Shown here: positions 45,461 through 54,524 of the stretch, piece after piece
Numbering within the stretch: position 1 is the stretch's first letter
Layout: every line of letters starts with the position of its first letter
Source of the DNA: Vreelandella piezotolerans
GTDB lineage: Bacteria; Pseudomonadota; Gammaproteobacteria; Pseudomonadales; Halomonadaceae
Direction: 5' to 3'
Length of the DNA: 64,000 nucleotides
NCBI RefSeq assembly: GCF_012427705.1
Contig: NZ_CP048602.1
Span: 2,976,001-3,040,000, forward strand
Notes under the pieces: model-generated
Database searches by the model: none
Seen by the model: only the letters and a program-made list of their open reading frames with translations
Told to the model about the DNA's origin: nothing
Position numbers and translations under genes: made by a program

Positions 45461-46324
45461 GTGCCGCTTCGTGATTTTCTCCTGGGCCTGCTGGTCATCG
45501 TCATCTGGTCGCTCAACATCATCGTGATCAAAGTGGGCGTAGCGGAGCTGCCGCCACTGTTAATGACGACTCTGCGCTTTATGTTGGTCGCCGCGCTGCT
45601 GGTGCCGTTTTACCCGGTCGCTCGGGCACAGCTACCCTTTTTGATATTGCTATCCATCACGTTTGGCAGCCTTCACTTTGCGTTGTTGTTCATTGGGCTA
45701 GGGCAAGCCGAAGCAGGTACCGGGGCGCTGCTCGTTCAAATGGGCACGCCCTTTGCCACCCTCTTGGCGGTGATCTTCTTGAAAGAGACACTGGGCCCCA
45801 AGCGTTTGGCGGGCTTGCTGCTCTCGTTTGCGGGGGTGGTGGTGCTAGCAGGCGGGCCCACGCTTCCGTCACCGCTGCCATTGACCATTCTGCTGCTAAG
45901 CGCACTTGGCTGGGCCGTCTCACAGCTCTTGATCAAGCGCGGACCGCCTATCGCCCCGCTGGCGCTGGCAGGCTGGGTGGCGCTCTTTGCGGTGCCTCAG
46001 GTGGCCGTCGGTTCGTGGCTCTTTGAACAACACCAGTGGCAGGCCATCACTCAGGCCAGCTGGTTGGGCTGGGGAGCGGTGGCGTACACCGCGATCATGT
46101 CGTCCATAGCGGCTTACGGCATTTGGTACGCGCTGCTACGCCGCCATCCGGTGAATCGTGTGGTGCCGATGACACTACTCACCCCCGTGTTTGCGGTGGG
46201 CTTAGGCGCGCTACTGATGGACGACCCGCTGGGGGTGCATAAACTGGTCGGCGGCGGCTTGGTGGTCGCAGGCATCGCCCTGATCGTGCTGAAATTTGGC
46301 CAACAGCCGCCAACCAGGGCGTGA
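45461..46324 (+). CDS. EamA/DMT-superfamily transporter
   Basis: The GTG at 45461 is preferred: AAGGAT precedes it at good spacing and the protein then starts directly with the first membrane segment. The frame extends to 45374. The 287-residue product has ten membrane segments in two EamA repeats, with SLNIIVIKVGVAELPPLLMT near the start, GTGALLVQMGTPFATLLAVI and PMTLLTPVFAVGLGALLMDD. It resembles the amino-acid exporters YdcZ/RhtA-like or the O-acetylserine/cysteine exporter EamA. The substrate is not assigned. It is convergent with the DUF192 gene. Confidence 0.82.
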   Translation: MPLRDFLLGLLVIVIWSLNIIVIKVGVAELPPLLMTTLRFMLVAALLVPFYPVARAQLPFLILLSITFGSLHFALLFIGLGQAEAGTGALLVQMGTPFATLLAVIFLKETLGPKRLAGLLLSFAGVVVLAGGPTLPSPLPLTILLLSALGWAVSQLLIKRGPPIAPLALAGWVALFAVPQVAVGSWLFEQHQWQAITQASWLGWGAVAYTAIMSSIAAYGIWYALLRRHPVNRVVPMTLLTPVFAVGLGALLMDDPLGVHKLVGGGLVVAGIALIVLKFGQQPPTRA

Positions 46325-46333
46325 GCGTGGGCA

Positions 46334-46855
46334 TTAGTCGGGGCGACAAAAGCCCGCCAACGCAGGTACCGAGACACAGTCGCCTACCTGGATGCCACGC
46401 TCGGCAAAGTAGCCCGCATTGACTTCCAGCGCCGCATGATAGGCCGCACCTGCTGGATAAGAGGGGCACTCCTGAGGCGCACTGGATTCGCAAGGCGGCA
46501 TGGTGTTGATGGCGACGATGCGGCCTTCACCATCGATATAGGCAATATCCAGCGGAATCAGCGTGCGGTACATCCAAAATGCATTGCCTGCAGGCTGCTC
46601 ACGCTCGAAGCGAAACAGCATGCCTCGTGTTTCTGGCAGATGTTCACGTCCCATCAGGCCGCGCTGGCGCTGGGAAGCGGTTTCGGCGACTTCGACATCC
46701 AGACGGTGCGGACCGCCTTCACTGTGTATCGCCAGCGGTAGCGTGTTGGCAGATGTCGATTCCGCGGCCCACGCCGTCAACAAAGGAAGCGGCAAACAAG
46801 CCGCAAGCGAAACGCCTAAAGCGGTTTTGAGCAGTTGGCGGCGTGTCAGGGTCAT
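46334..46855 (-). CDS. DUF192 family exported protein
   Basis: The 173-residue product has an N-terminal export signal (TLTRRQLLKTALGVSLAACL with an RR pair, Tat- or lipoprotein-like). A DUF192 domain follows: VEVAETASQRQRGLMGREHL, ENAFW-like motif GNAFWMYRTLIPLDIAYID and YHAALEVNAGYFAERGIQVG. DUF192 proteins are small beta-rich proteins of unknown function, usually exported. The start overlaps the modC stop by four bases, so it is translationally coupled to the molybdate transporter. A link with molybdate is suggestive only. Confidence 0.8.
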   Translation of the reverse strand: MTLTRRQLLKTALGVSLAACLPLPLLTAWAAESTSANTLPLAIHSEGGPHRLDVEVAETASQRQRGLMGREHLPETRGMLFRFEREQPAGNAFWMYRTLIPLDIAYIDGEGRIVAINTMPPCESSAPQECPSYPAGAAYHAALEVNAGYFAERGIQVGDCVSVPALAGFCRPD

Positions 46856-48015
46856 AACAGATTCCTTTTGTTGTAGGGTGCCATATGCATCTGCTGCTCG
46901 GGCATGAGGTGAATGCCCTCGGCCAGTAGCGAGACGTGTACCCGCTCTCCCAGTCGAAGCTGATTACGTTTAGCCGCGTGGGTGGCGATGTCGAAACGTA
47001 GCATATCTTGATGAGAAACGCGCAGCGAGATGGACGTCATGCCGCCCAATACCACCATTTCGCTGACCGTTGCCGCTACCGGGTTTTCGCGTTCACCTTG
47101 AGACGGCCGTCCCCGACGATGCAGCACGATATCCGACGGCGGCAGGTACCAAGCTAGCGGTTTGCCGAGTTCAACACGGTCTAGCCCTTCTGCCACTTCT
47201 AGCTGCCACTCTCCCCACTGCAGGCGTCGCCCAGCGTCCGTCTCTACCACTTCCCCGCTAAAAACGTTGTGGCGATCCAGCAACCTAGCGACAAGCGGCG
47301 AAGCGGGCCGTCGAAACAGCGCTTCAGGTGTGCCCTGCTGCAGGCTCACCCCGTTATGCAACACGCAGATTTGATCGGCGAGCGCGGTGGCTTCATCCAA
47401 GTCATGCGTAACGAGAATGATGGGGATGGAGATGTGTTGGCGCAGCAGTGCCAGCTCGCGCTGCAAGCGTCGACGCGTCACTTGATCCACCGCAGAGAAC
47501 GGCTCGTCCAGCAGCAGCGCTTGGGGCTCCCTCGCCAATGCTCTCGCCAATGCCACTCGCTGGCGTTGGCCGCCGGAAAGCTCGCTGGGATAGCGCGCTT
47601 CGAGCCCTTGCAGGCGCACCCTGCTCAACCACTGCGTAGCCTGCTCGAGGCGCTGGACGCGGGGCAGATGCCCCATGGCGAGCTGCACGTTCTGCAGCGC
47701 CGTCAAATGCGGAAACAGCGCATAGTCCTGAAACACCATGCCGATCCGACGCGCTTGCGGCGTCAGCGATCGGCGCTGGCCCTCCTGCGCCCAAAACCAC
47801 TCCGCGCCCGCGCAGCTCACCCGCCCCTGCTCCGGCTGGTAAAGCCCCGCAATGGTGCGCAGCAAGGTGGTTTTGCCACTGCCGGACGGTCCGACGAGTG
47901 CCAAAAGCTCGCCAGGAGCGCAGCAAAACGAGGCATCGAGCGGAATCGGGCCAGCCTGTTGGGCGGTCACTTTCAGGTCATCCACGTGACCACCTGCGCT
48001 TGCCAGCGAGCCCAT
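46852..48015 (-). CDS. modC: Molybdate ABC transporter ATP-binding protein
   Basis: The 387-residue product has a Walker A motif LVGPSGSGKTTLLRTIAG near residue 37, a Q-loop in GMVFQDYALFPHL, the signature LSGGQRQRVALARALAR and Walker B ALLLDEPFSAVD. A switch His follows in LVTHDLDEA. The C-terminal 130 residues include a TOBE-type domain (VAATVSEMVVLGGMTSISLR) that binds molybdate in ModC proteins. The annotated start is inside modB; the GTG at 47985 would shorten the overlap. It completes modA-modB-modC. Imported molybdate would feed molybdenum-cofactor enzymes such as xanthine dehydrogenase. Confidence 0.9.
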   Translation of the reverse strand: MGSLASAGGHVDDLKVTAQQAGPIPLDASFCCAPGELLALVGPSGSGKTTLLRTIAGLYQPEQGRVSCAGAEWFWAQEGQRRSLTPQARRIGMVFQDYALFPHLTALQNVQLAMGHLPRVQRLEQATQWLSRVRLQGLEARYPSELSGGQRQRVALARALAREPQALLLDEPFSAVDQVTRRRLQRELALLRQHISIPIILVTHDLDEATALADQICVLHNGVSLQQGTPEALFRRPASPLVARLLDRHNVFSGEVVETDAGRRLQWGEWQLEVAEGLDRVELGKPLAWYLPPSDIVLHRRGRPSQGERENPVAATVSEMVVLGGMTSISLRVSHQDMLRFDIATHAAKRNQLRLGERVHVSLLAEGIHLMPEQQMHMAPYNKRNLL

Positions 48016-48649
48016 AGACCAGACCTAAGGTGGCCAAAGAAATGGCCAGCAGGAGGGCAGACATATTCGCAGCACCCTGCTCATCGAAGGCTTGCACACG
48101 GTCATAAATGGCAATCGAGAGCGTGCGGGTCTCACCATCGATGGCCCCACCGACCAGCAAAATCACGCCAAATTCGCCTAGTGTGTGAGCAAAGGTTAGC
48201 GCTGCCGCCGATAGGATGCCCGGCCATACGAGAGGCAGCTCGATACGCCATAGGGTTTGCCAGGGGCTTAGCCCACTGCACCACGCGGCCTCGCGTAAGT
48301 TGGCAGGCACGTGCTCGAAGGCGCGCTGAATCGGCTGGATGGCAAACGGAAGATTGGCGATCAGAGACGCCAGCAAAATACCGCTGAAGGTAAAGTTGAG
48401 CCCACTCCCCGTCAACGCGGCCCAAGCGCTGCCCAGCGGTGCATCGCGGCCAAACTGCTGGAGAAGATAAAACCCCAACACCGTGGGCGGCAGTACCAGC
48501 GGCAGCGCAATCAGCGCCTCGCATAGCCCCTTACCGCGAAACGACGTCGTCGCCAGTCGACGTCCCCACCATATACCGAGGGGTAACAAGAAGAGACAAG
48601 TAAACGCCGCGAGCCGCAGCGAGACGGAGAGGGCCGACCAGTCCATCAA
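47978..48649 (-). CDS. modB: Molybdate ABC transporter permease
   Basis: The 223-residue protein has five to six membrane segments and the EAA-type loop EAAWCSGLSPWQTLWRIELP near residue 142, which contacts ModC. Other typical parts are LIALPLVLPPTVLGFYLLQQ and FTFSGILLASLIANLPFAIQ. It overlaps modA by four bases and modC by 38 (by 8 if the shorter modC start is used). The arrangement is the usual modABC. Confidence 0.92.
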   Translation of the reverse strand: MMDWSALSVSLRLAAFTCLFLLPLGIWWGRRLATTSFRGKGLCEALIALPLVLPPTVLGFYLLQQFGRDAPLGSAWAALTGSGLNFTFSGILLASLIANLPFAIQPIQRAFEHVPANLREAAWCSGLSPWQTLWRIELPLVWPGILSAAALTFAHTLGEFGVILLVGGAIDGETRTLSIAIYDRVQAFDEQGAANMSALLLAISLATLGLVYGLAGKRRWSRG

Positions 48650-49413
48650 TCGGTACTGAATCCGTAGGTGTCGAAAATCGCCTTCGCCTCAGGCTGCTGC
48701 AACCACTCATAAAAGGCATGGGCTGCCCGGGTGGCCTGGGGCGTTAACACCATGCGCTGGCGCAGCGGCGTGTGCCACGCTTCAGGGATCAATACCGTTT
48801 CGCTACGCCCGGTCAGCGCAGGCGCCACGGCTAGCGAGTAAGCCACCAAGCCGCCGCGCGCTTCATCGGACAGGGCAAACTGCATCGCTTGGGAGACGTT
48901 CTCACCCTGCACGCGAAGCGGCTCGCTGGTTTCCCAAAGACCCGCTTTTTGTAGCACTTCTTGGGCGGCCACGCCGTAGGGGGCGTGTTCAGGGCTAGCA
49001 ATGGCGATACGCAGCCGCTGACCTTCTTCTAAAGCGGCAATGGCCTCCTCCACACCGGCGAGTGGCGTTTGTTCGTCGGGTTGGGCATAGCGGCCGACAG
49101 GCTGCACCCAGGCCAAACGTCCCCGAGCATAAATCACGCCCGCGTCATCCACGTGCCCCTCGTCGTACAGCGCCTGTACGTACCCTTCATTGGCCGATAA
49201 AAACAGCTCAAAGGGCGCACCCTGGGCGATTTGGCGGCGAAAGTTGCCAGAAGAGCCAAAATTGAGACGCAGCGCCTGGCCGGTTTGCTGAGTGAACTGC
49301 TGGGCAGCCTCTTCCAAGGCGAACTGCAGGCTAGATGCCGCCGCCACGATGGGCGCGCCCGCCATCACAGGCGCGCTTAACAGCCAACCGCATAGCAACA
49401 GCAGTGAGCGCAT
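48646..49413 (-). CDS. modA: Molybdate ABC transporter periplasmic binding protein
   Basis: The 255-residue product has a signal peptide (about 1-18). The ModA pattern is clear: IVAAASSLQFALEEAAQQF, LNFGSSGNFRRQIAQGAPFE and LFLSANEGYVQALYDEG early, then IAIASPEHAPYGVAAQEVLQ and GGLVAYSLAV. These residues shape the tetrahedral-oxyanion site. It starts 3 bases after the pyruvate kinase stop, so part of mod transcription may come from the upstream gene. No ModE regulator or Moco riboswitch is visible. Confidence 0.92.
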   Translation of the reverse strand: MRSLLLLCGWLLSAPVMAGAPIVAAASSLQFALEEAAQQFTQQTGQALRLNFGSSGNFRRQIAQGAPFELFLSANEGYVQALYDEGHVDDAGVIYARGRLAWVQPVGRYAQPDEQTPLAGVEEAIAALEEGQRLRIAIASPEHAPYGVAAQEVLQKAGLWETSEPLRVQGENVSQAMQFALSDEARGGLVAYSLAVAPALTGRSETVLIPEAWHTPLRQRMVLTPQATRAAHAFYEWLQQPEAKAIFDTYGFSTD

Positions 49414-49416
49414 ATG

Positions 49417-50901
49417 CTAGGCCTTTGCGCTGTCGGCGTGTTGCTCGGTAATAGCCATCACTTTCATGGTATTGGTACCACCGTGGGCGTTCATGTGATC
49501 GCCACGGGTCAAGATGACGTGGTCTCCCGGCTTGGCGACGCCCTGCTTCACCAGCAGCGTGAGCGCTTGATCATTCAGCTCGGTGGCGGTCATTTGCGAC
49601 GTGTCGAATGGAAGCGATACCACGCCCCGGTACAGGGCCATGCGACGCTGGGCAATCGGGTTGTGAGCCAACCCCACGATAGGCAAGCCCGAGCGGATGC
49701 GCGAGGCGATCAACGGCGTGTAGCCCGAGGCCGTCATGCAAGCAATCGCCACCACGCCGTTCATGTGGTTAGCAGCGTACATCGCCGATAGCGCAATGGT
49801 TTCGTCTGGGCGGGTAAAGCCTTCGTGGATACGGTGGCCCGACTCCTGAGCGACCCGCTCACGCTCGGCGCCAAGACACACCCGCGCCATCGCTTCCACG
49901 GTCTCCAGCGGGTAATCCCCTGCGGCGGTTTCTGCCGAGAGCATGACCGCATCGCTGCCATCCAGCACCGCGTTAGCGACGTCGAAGACTTCAGCGCGAG
50001 TGGGTAGCGGCGCTGAGATCATGCTCTCCATCATTTGGGTCGCGGTGATCACGGCACGGTTGAGCGAGCGGGCACGCTTGATCATACGCTTTTGCACGCC
50101 GACCAGTTTGGCATCGCCAATTTCTACGCCCAGATCACCACGGGCGACCATCACCGCCTCGGAAGCTTCGATGATACCATCCAACGTGGCTTCATCGGCC
50201 ACGGCTTCGGCGCGCTCTACTTTGGCAACGAGGCCAATCTCCTTGCCCTCTTCCCCTAACAAGCGGCGGGCTTCCAGCATGTCTTCCGCCGAACGCGGGA
50301 AAGAAATCGCTAAGTAATCGACGCCAATCTCGACGGCGGTTTTCAGGTCGGTTTTATCTTTGTCCGTCAGCGCGGGGGCCGAGAGTCCTCCGCCCTGTTT
50401 GTTGATACCTTTATGGTTAGAGAGCTTGCCGCCCACCACCACCTCGGTATGTACCTGCTTGCCCTCGACACGGGTAACGTCCAGCACCACACGGCCATCG
50501 TCCAGCAGCAGGCGGTCGCCTGCGGTGACATCGTCGGCCAGCGTTTTGTAATCGCAGCCAACGCCGTGACTGTCACCGGCATCACTATCCATGGCCATGT
50601 CCAGGACAAACGGCTGCCCCTCTTCCAGGTACACCGCGCCGTCTTTGAAACGCGCAACGCGGATTTTAGGCCCCTGTAAATCGCCCAGCGCGGCGACACT
50701 GCGGCCAAGCTGAGCAGCAATCTCACGCACACGCATCAAGCGGCGGCGATGGTCGTCAGCAGTGCCATGGGAAAAGTTCAAGCGAACCACATCCACCCCC
50801 GCCTTCAGCATGGCTTCCAGCACGCCTTCACGATCGCTGGCGGGGCCGAGGGTCGCGACGATCTTGGTACGACGAAGGGGCGTATGGCTGTGTGCGCTCA
50901 T
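49417..50901 (-). CDS. pyk: Pyruvate kinase
   Basis: The 494-residue protein has all pyruvate kinase signatures: [20 protein letters not shown] near the start, [28 protein letters not shown], and the active-site region [40 protein letters not shown] and [20 protein letters not shown] follow. It catalyses phosphoenolpyruvate plus ADP to pyruvate plus ATP in glycolysis. It lies between the ureide gene allA (84 bases upstream) and modA (3 bases downstream). This location is unusual, but it may reflect the entry of glyoxylate-derived glycerate into central metabolism. Confidence 0.93.
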   Translation of the reverse strand: MSAHSHTPLRRTKIVATLGPASDREGVLEAMLKAGVDVVRLNFSHGTADDHRRRLMRVREIAAQLGRSVAALGDLQGPKIRVARFKDGAVYLEEGQPFVLDMAMDSDAGDSHGVGCDYKTLADDVTAGDRLLLDDGRVVLDVTRVEGKQVHTEVVVGGKLSNHKGINKQGGGLSAPALTDKDKTDLKTAVEIGVDYLAISFPRSAEDMLEARRLLGEEGKEIGLVAKVERAEAVADEATLDGIIEASEAVMVARGDLGVEIGDAKLVGVQKRMIKRARSLNRAVITATQMMESMISAPLPTRAEVFDVANAVLDGSDAVMLSAETAAGDYPLETVEAMARVCLGAERERVAQESGHRIHEGFTRPDETIALSAMYAANHMNGVVAIACMTASGYTPLIASRIRSGLPIVGLAHNPIAQRRMALYRGVVSLPFDTSQMTATELNDQALTLLVKQGVAKPGDHVILTRGDHMNAHGGTNTMKVMAITEQHADSAKA

Positions 50902-50985
50902 AAATGTCCTAACCGTTCATGGAGTGGAGTGTCAGCTTATCAGGATAACCCAACCAAGATGACACTCGCATGCACTTGAGGTGGG

Positions 50986-51477
50986 CTACTGCGCTAACGT
51001 GACGGTAACATCCAGCGGGTACTCGTCACAGTTGTTGCCCTCCCCTCCGCGATCTACCACCAAAAACTCCCCCTCGCGCTCCAGCACCGACTGAATGGCA
51101 TGCCAAGTCCCGGCGCGGTAGTTCACCCCCTGGCGGCCGTCGGTCACGAACGCCTGCACCTCGTCTAGCACAATGCTGTCGCCCGGCGGTGCCACGACAA
51201 TGATGAAACGCTCTTGATGCAGCGGCATGAACGCTTGGCTGCCCTGCGGGTGGCGCTCCAAAAACGTGAGGGTTAGCGGCAGCGTCACTGGTTGGCTGAC
51301 GAAAATATTGATCAGCGTATGGGCGTTCTCGCCCAACGTTTCCACCTTGGCGAGATCGTGATGACGCTGGGTGCGGCCGGCATTAATCGGAAACGAGGCC
51401 GATGTTCGGGCATCCAACACATCCCCAAACGGGGCAAAGGCTTCTGCCGTGAGCGGCTTCGCCGTCAGCTCTAACAT
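50986..51477 (-). CDS. allA: Ureidoglycolate lyase
   Basis: The 163-residue protein matches AllA in length and motifs: LTAEAFAPFGDVLDARTSAS, INAGRTQRHHDLAKVETLGE, LERHPQGSQAFMPLHQERFI and FVTDGRQGVNYRAGTWHAIQ, VVDRGGEGNNCDEYPL. It splits (S)-ureidoglycolate into glyoxylate and urea. It starts 42 bases after the allE stop, so the two form an operon behind the TTGTATACAA site at 52422. Glyoxylate can be reduced by GhrA at 3917 or enter the glyoxylate-to-glycerate route; urea requires a urease not seen here. Confidence 0.93.
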   Translation of the reverse strand: MLELTAKPLTAEAFAPFGDVLDARTSASFPINAGRTQRHHDLAKVETLGENAHTLINIFVSQPVTLPLTLTFLERHPQGSQAFMPLHQERFIIVVAPPGDSIVLDEVQAFVTDGRQGVNYRAGTWHAIQSVLEREGEFLVVDRGGEGNNCDEYPLDVTVTLAQ

Positions 51478-51519
51478 AGAATCATCCTAGCAAGTGAGGT
51501 GGGGGATCGGCTGGCCGAC

Positions 51520-52356
51520 TCAGATTTTTAGCGCCGCGTGGCGGTTAACGTCTTTGTACAGCAGGTAGCGGAACGGGCCGGGTCCACCTGCGTAGCACGC
51601 CTGTGGGCAGAAAGCGCGTAGCCACATAAAGTCACCTGCTTCGACTTCCACCCACTGCTGGTTCAAGTGATACACCGCCTTGCCTTCCAGTACGTAAAGA
51701 CCGTGCTCCATGACGTGGGTTTCATCGAACGGAATGACGCCGCCCGGCTGAAAGGTCACGATATTGACGTGCATATCGTGGCGAACGTCGCTGGGGTCGA
51801 CAAAGCGCGTCGTCGCCCAGCGACCTTCGGTGCCCGGCATCTCGATCGGCGCGATCTCCTGCTCGTTGGTCACGAAAGCTTTGGGGACATCCAACCCTTC
51901 TACATACTCGTAGGCTTTGCGCACCCAGTGGAAACGCACCGGCTCGCGGGCTTCATTGCGTACCTGCCAGTGGCTGCCCGGGGGAATGAACGCGTAGCCA
52001 CCGGGCCCCATGGTGTGGCGCTCACCCGCCAAAGTAAGCGTTAACTCACCTTCCACAACAAACAGCACGCCCTCCGCCTGGGGGTCCAGTTCGGGCTTAT
52101 CACTACCGCCTTCCGGCTGCACTTCCATGATGTATTGGGAGAAGGTTTCCGCAAACCCTGACAGCGGCCGCGCCAGCACCCATAGCCGAGTGCCCTCCCA
52201 AAACGGCAGATTGCTGGTCACGATATCGCGCATCACGCCTTTAGGAATCAGCGCGTAGGCCTCGGTAAAGACCGCACGGTCAGCGGTGAGCTGGGTTTGC
52301 GGCGGATGCCCGCCGGTGAGGGCGTAATAGTGAGCGGGTTGGCGTGTTGTTGGCAT
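51520..52356 (-). CDS. allE: (S)-ureidoglycine aminohydrolase
   Basis: The ATG at 52356 follows AGGGAGAG, so I reject the 40-residue upstream extension. The 278-residue product is a bicupin: FVVEGELTLTLAGERHTMGP and GYAFIPPGSHWQVRNEA in the first cupin, MHVNIVTFQPGGVIPFDETH and MEHGLYVLEGKAVYHLNQQW in the second, with metal ligands Glu and His in FDETHVMEHGLY. It releases ammonia from (S)-ureidoglycine, giving (S)-ureidoglycolate, the AllA substrate, and needs manganese. The gene has its own upstream palindrome at 52422. The allantoate amidohydrolase that would feed it is not in the window. Confidence 0.92.
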   Translation of the reverse strand: MPTTRQPAHYYALTGGHPPQTQLTADRAVFTEAYALIPKGVMRDIVTSNLPFWEGTRLWVLARPLSGFAETFSQYIMEVQPEGGSDKPELDPQAEGVLFVVEGELTLTLAGERHTMGPGGYAFIPPGSHWQVRNEAREPVRFHWVRKAYEYVEGLDVPKAFVTNEQEIAPIEMPGTEGRWATTRFVDPSDVRHDMHVNIVTFQPGGVIPFDETHVMEHGLYVLEGKAVYHLNQQWVEVEAGDFMWLRAFCPQACYAGGPGPFRYLLYKDVNRHAALKI

Positions 52357-52421
52357 TGTCTCTCCCTGAGAGTGTAAGCGTACTCGACGACGATGCAGCC
52401 AAGCGTGCTGCATCGTCTTTT

Positions 52422-52431
52422 TTGTATACAA
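52422..52431. promoter_or_regulatory. TTGTATACAA palindrome upstream of allE-allA
   Basis: A perfect 10-base palindrome with the GntR-type half-site pattern GT-N2-AC, 66 bases before the allE start. The same sequence is at 57510 and a near match at 57693. The GntR/FCD regulator encoded at 61717 is the obvious candidate to bind it. Confidence 0.6.
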
Positions 52432-52476
52432 TATTATGGAGTGCGGCTTCAAACAAACCTTAAAGGCCCGCTTCAC

Positions 52477-53205
52477 TTAAAGTACCGCTGAGATAAACTG
52501 CCTGAGCTCTGGGGTTTTAGGATTGCCGAACAGCTCGGCAGGCTCGCCCTCTTCGTGAATGCGCCCTTGGTGCATGAACACCACGCGGTCGGCCACATCC
52601 CGAGCAAAGCCCATCTCATGGGTGACGAGAATAAGCGTCATGCCTTCTGCTGCCAACGCCTCCAACACGCGCAGCACTTCGCCGACTAACTCAGGGTCGA
52701 GAGCCGAAGTGACTTCATCGCACAGCAGCACCTTCGGGCGCATGGCCAGCGCACGGGCGATGGCCACCCGCTGCTGCTGGCCGCCGGAAAGCTGGGCGGG
52801 GTAAGCATCGTACTTGTCTGCCAAACCCACTTTATCCAGCACTTCTCGGGCCACTTTCTCGACATCGGCGCGGGCCTCGCCACGCACCACCACGGGGGCG
52901 AGGCACACGTTGTCGCCCACAGATTTATGGGGAAATAGATTAAAGCTTTGAAACACCATGCCAACGTTTTCACTCAGCTCTTTGGGCGACATGGAGCCCG
53001 CATCGAGCTGCTGTTCGGCAATGGTGATCTCGCCGCTATCGTGCTGTTCGAGCTGGTTCAAGCAGCGCAGCAGCGTACTTTTACCCGAACCACTGCGGCC
53101 GATGATGGCGACCACTTCCCCCTGAGCAACGTTGAGGTCGATCCCTTTGAGCACTTCCAGGTCGCCAAAGGCTTTATGAACGTTATTAACGCAGACCAGC
53201 GTCAT
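52477..53205 (-). CDS. Polar amino-acid-type ABC transporter ATP-binding protein
   Basis: From the ATG at 53205 the product has 242 residues, the standard size. Walker A is VVAIIGRSGSGKSTLLRCLN near residue 28, Q-loop MVFQSFNLFPHKSVG, signature LSGGQQQRVAIARALAMRPK, Walker B VLLCDEVTSALDPELVGEVL (Cys-Asp-Glu), switch His in LVTHEMGFARDVAD. This is the GlnQ/HisP branch. It overlaps the permease gene by 20 bases. The whole unit lies between RpiR and allE, so the substrate may be a ureide or a purine-derived amino compound instead of an ordinary amino acid. Confidence 0.92.
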   Translation of the reverse strand: MTLVCVNNVHKAFGDLEVLKGIDLNVAQGEVVAIIGRSGSGKSTLLRCLNQLEQHDSGEITIAEQQLDAGSMSPKELSENVGMVFQSFNLFPHKSVGDNVCLAPVVVRGEARADVEKVAREVLDKVGLADKYDAYPAQLSGGQQQRVAIARALAMRPKVLLCDEVTSALDPELVGEVLRVLEALAAEGMTLILVTHEMGFARDVADRVVFMHQGRIHEEGEPAELFGNPKTPELRQFISAVL

Positions 53206-53842
53206 AGAGCTTTTTCTCCAAATGGCGCGCGTAGCAGGAGAGCGGGTAGCACAGCGCGAAGTAAAAAAGGGCCACGAGGGTGAAGATAGTGAACGGTTCA
53301 AACGTGGCGTTATTGAGCATCGTGCCCGCTTTAGTGAGCTCCACGAAGCCAATGATGGAAGCCAGCGCCGTACCTTTTATCACCTGTACTGAAAACCCCA
53401 CCGTGGGTGGAATCGAGAGTCTCAGCGCCTGCGGCAGAATCACATGGCGCATGGTTTGGAAATAGTTCATGCCCAGCACGCGAGCGGCATGCCACTGCCC
53501 CTTCGCCACGGCTTCCAGGCAGCCCCGCCAGATATCGCAGAGAAACGCGCTGGTAAAGAGCGTCAGTGCGATGGAGGCGGCCCACCAGGCAGAAATGGGA
53601 TGCCCCATCGCCGCCGCGCCAAAGAAGATCAAAAAGAGCTGCATCAATAGCGGCGTGCCTTGAAACAGGTCCACGTACAGCGAGGTAAAACGCTGCAGCC
53701 AGCGGCGGCTGGAAAGACGCATAAAGGTGAGCACCAGCCCCACGGTAGCCCCGCCGATAAAGGCAATCAGTGACAGCACCACGGTCCAGCGGGCGGCGAG
53801 CAGCAGGTTGCGCACGATATCCCATAGGGTGAACTCGATCAT
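53186..53842 (-). CDS. Amino-acid-type ABC transporter permease
   Basis: The 218-residue product has about five membrane segments and the HisM/GlnP-type pattern LLMQLFLIFFGAAAMGHPIS, then the EAA loop EAVAKGQWHAARVLGMNYFQ and HVILPQALRLSIPPTVGF. It overlaps the second permease by four bases and the ATPase gene by 20. It probably forms a heterodimer with the protein from 53839. Confidence 0.9.
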   Translation of the reverse strand: MIEFTLWDIVRNLLLAARWTVVLSLIAFIGGATVGLVLTFMRLSSRRWLQRFTSLYVDLFQGTPLLMQLFLIFFGAAAMGHPISAWWAASIALTLFTSAFLCDIWRGCLEAVAKGQWHAARVLGMNYFQTMRHVILPQALRLSIPPTVGFSVQVIKGTALASIIGFVELTKAGTMLNNATFEPFTIFTLVALFYFALCYPLSCYARHLEKKLYDAGLR

Positions 53843-54516
53843 CGTTGCTCTCCTTGCTGATACGCGAACACACGCTTACCCACCAGCATAAAGGCGCGGC
53901 GCATACCAAACGCCAGCAGCAGGTACACCAAGGTAATCAGCAGGTAGACTTCAAAACTTCTAAAGTTGCGCGACTGAATGAAGTTGGCCGCGTAAGTGAG
54001 GTCGAAAACGGAAATCTGCGACACCACCGCCGAGCCCAGCATGACGATGATCGACTGGCTAATCAGTGAGGGGTATACCCTGGCAAAGGCGGGCACCAGC
54101 ACCACATGGCGGTAACTTTGCAGGGTACTCATGCCCAGCGCTCTGGCGGCTTCTAGCTGCCCTTTCGCCGTGGCGCTAATGCCGGCGCGTAGTATTTCGG
54201 CGCTGTAAGCGGCGAGGTTTAGCGTCATGGCGATGAACGCGGCGGTAATGGCATCGATTTTGATACCCAGCCCCGGTAAACCAAAAAAGATAAAAAACAG
54301 TTGAACGATAAAAGGCGTGTTACGGGTGATTTCGACATAGCCCCCCAGCCCCCAGCGCATCCAGGGCTGCCCGTTCACCCGCAAATACGCCACCGCTACG
54401 GCCAGCCCCAGCCCGGTCAAGGTGGTCACCACGGTCAGCACGACCGTGGTGGTCAAACCTTTGATCAGCTCGCTGGCGTAGGGCAACAGGGTGAGAAAAT
54501 CGAGTGTTGGCCCCAT
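53839..54516 (-). CDS. Amino-acid-type ABC transporter permease
   Basis: The 225-residue product shows the same family pattern as the previous one: ITRNTPFIVQLFFIFFGLPG, RAGISATAKGQLEAARALGM (EAA loop) and HVVLVPAFARVYPSLISQSI. It has about five membrane segments. It starts 8 bases after the binding protein stop. Order binding protein, permease, permease, ATPase is typical. Confidence 0.9.
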   Translation of the reverse strand: MGPTLDFLTLLPYASELIKGLTTTVVLTVVTTLTGLGLAVAVAYLRVNGQPWMRWGLGGYVEITRNTPFIVQLFFIFFGLPGLGIKIDAITAAFIAMTLNLAAYSAEILRAGISATAKGQLEAARALGMSTLQSYRHVVLVPAFARVYPSLISQSIIVMLGSAVVSQISVFDLTYAANFIQSRNFRSFEVYLLITLVYLLLAFGMRRAFMLVGKRVFAYQQGEQR

Positions 54517-54524
54517 ACCGCCTC

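Noticed and set aside
47269..48387. 372-codon plus-strand frame opposite modC and modB
   Set aside because: Antisense shadow; modC and modB have complete motifs on the minus strand.
52357..52476. N-terminal extension of AllE by 40 residues
   Set aside because: The strong ribosome binding site precedes 52356, and the extension would cover the TTGTATACAA operator.
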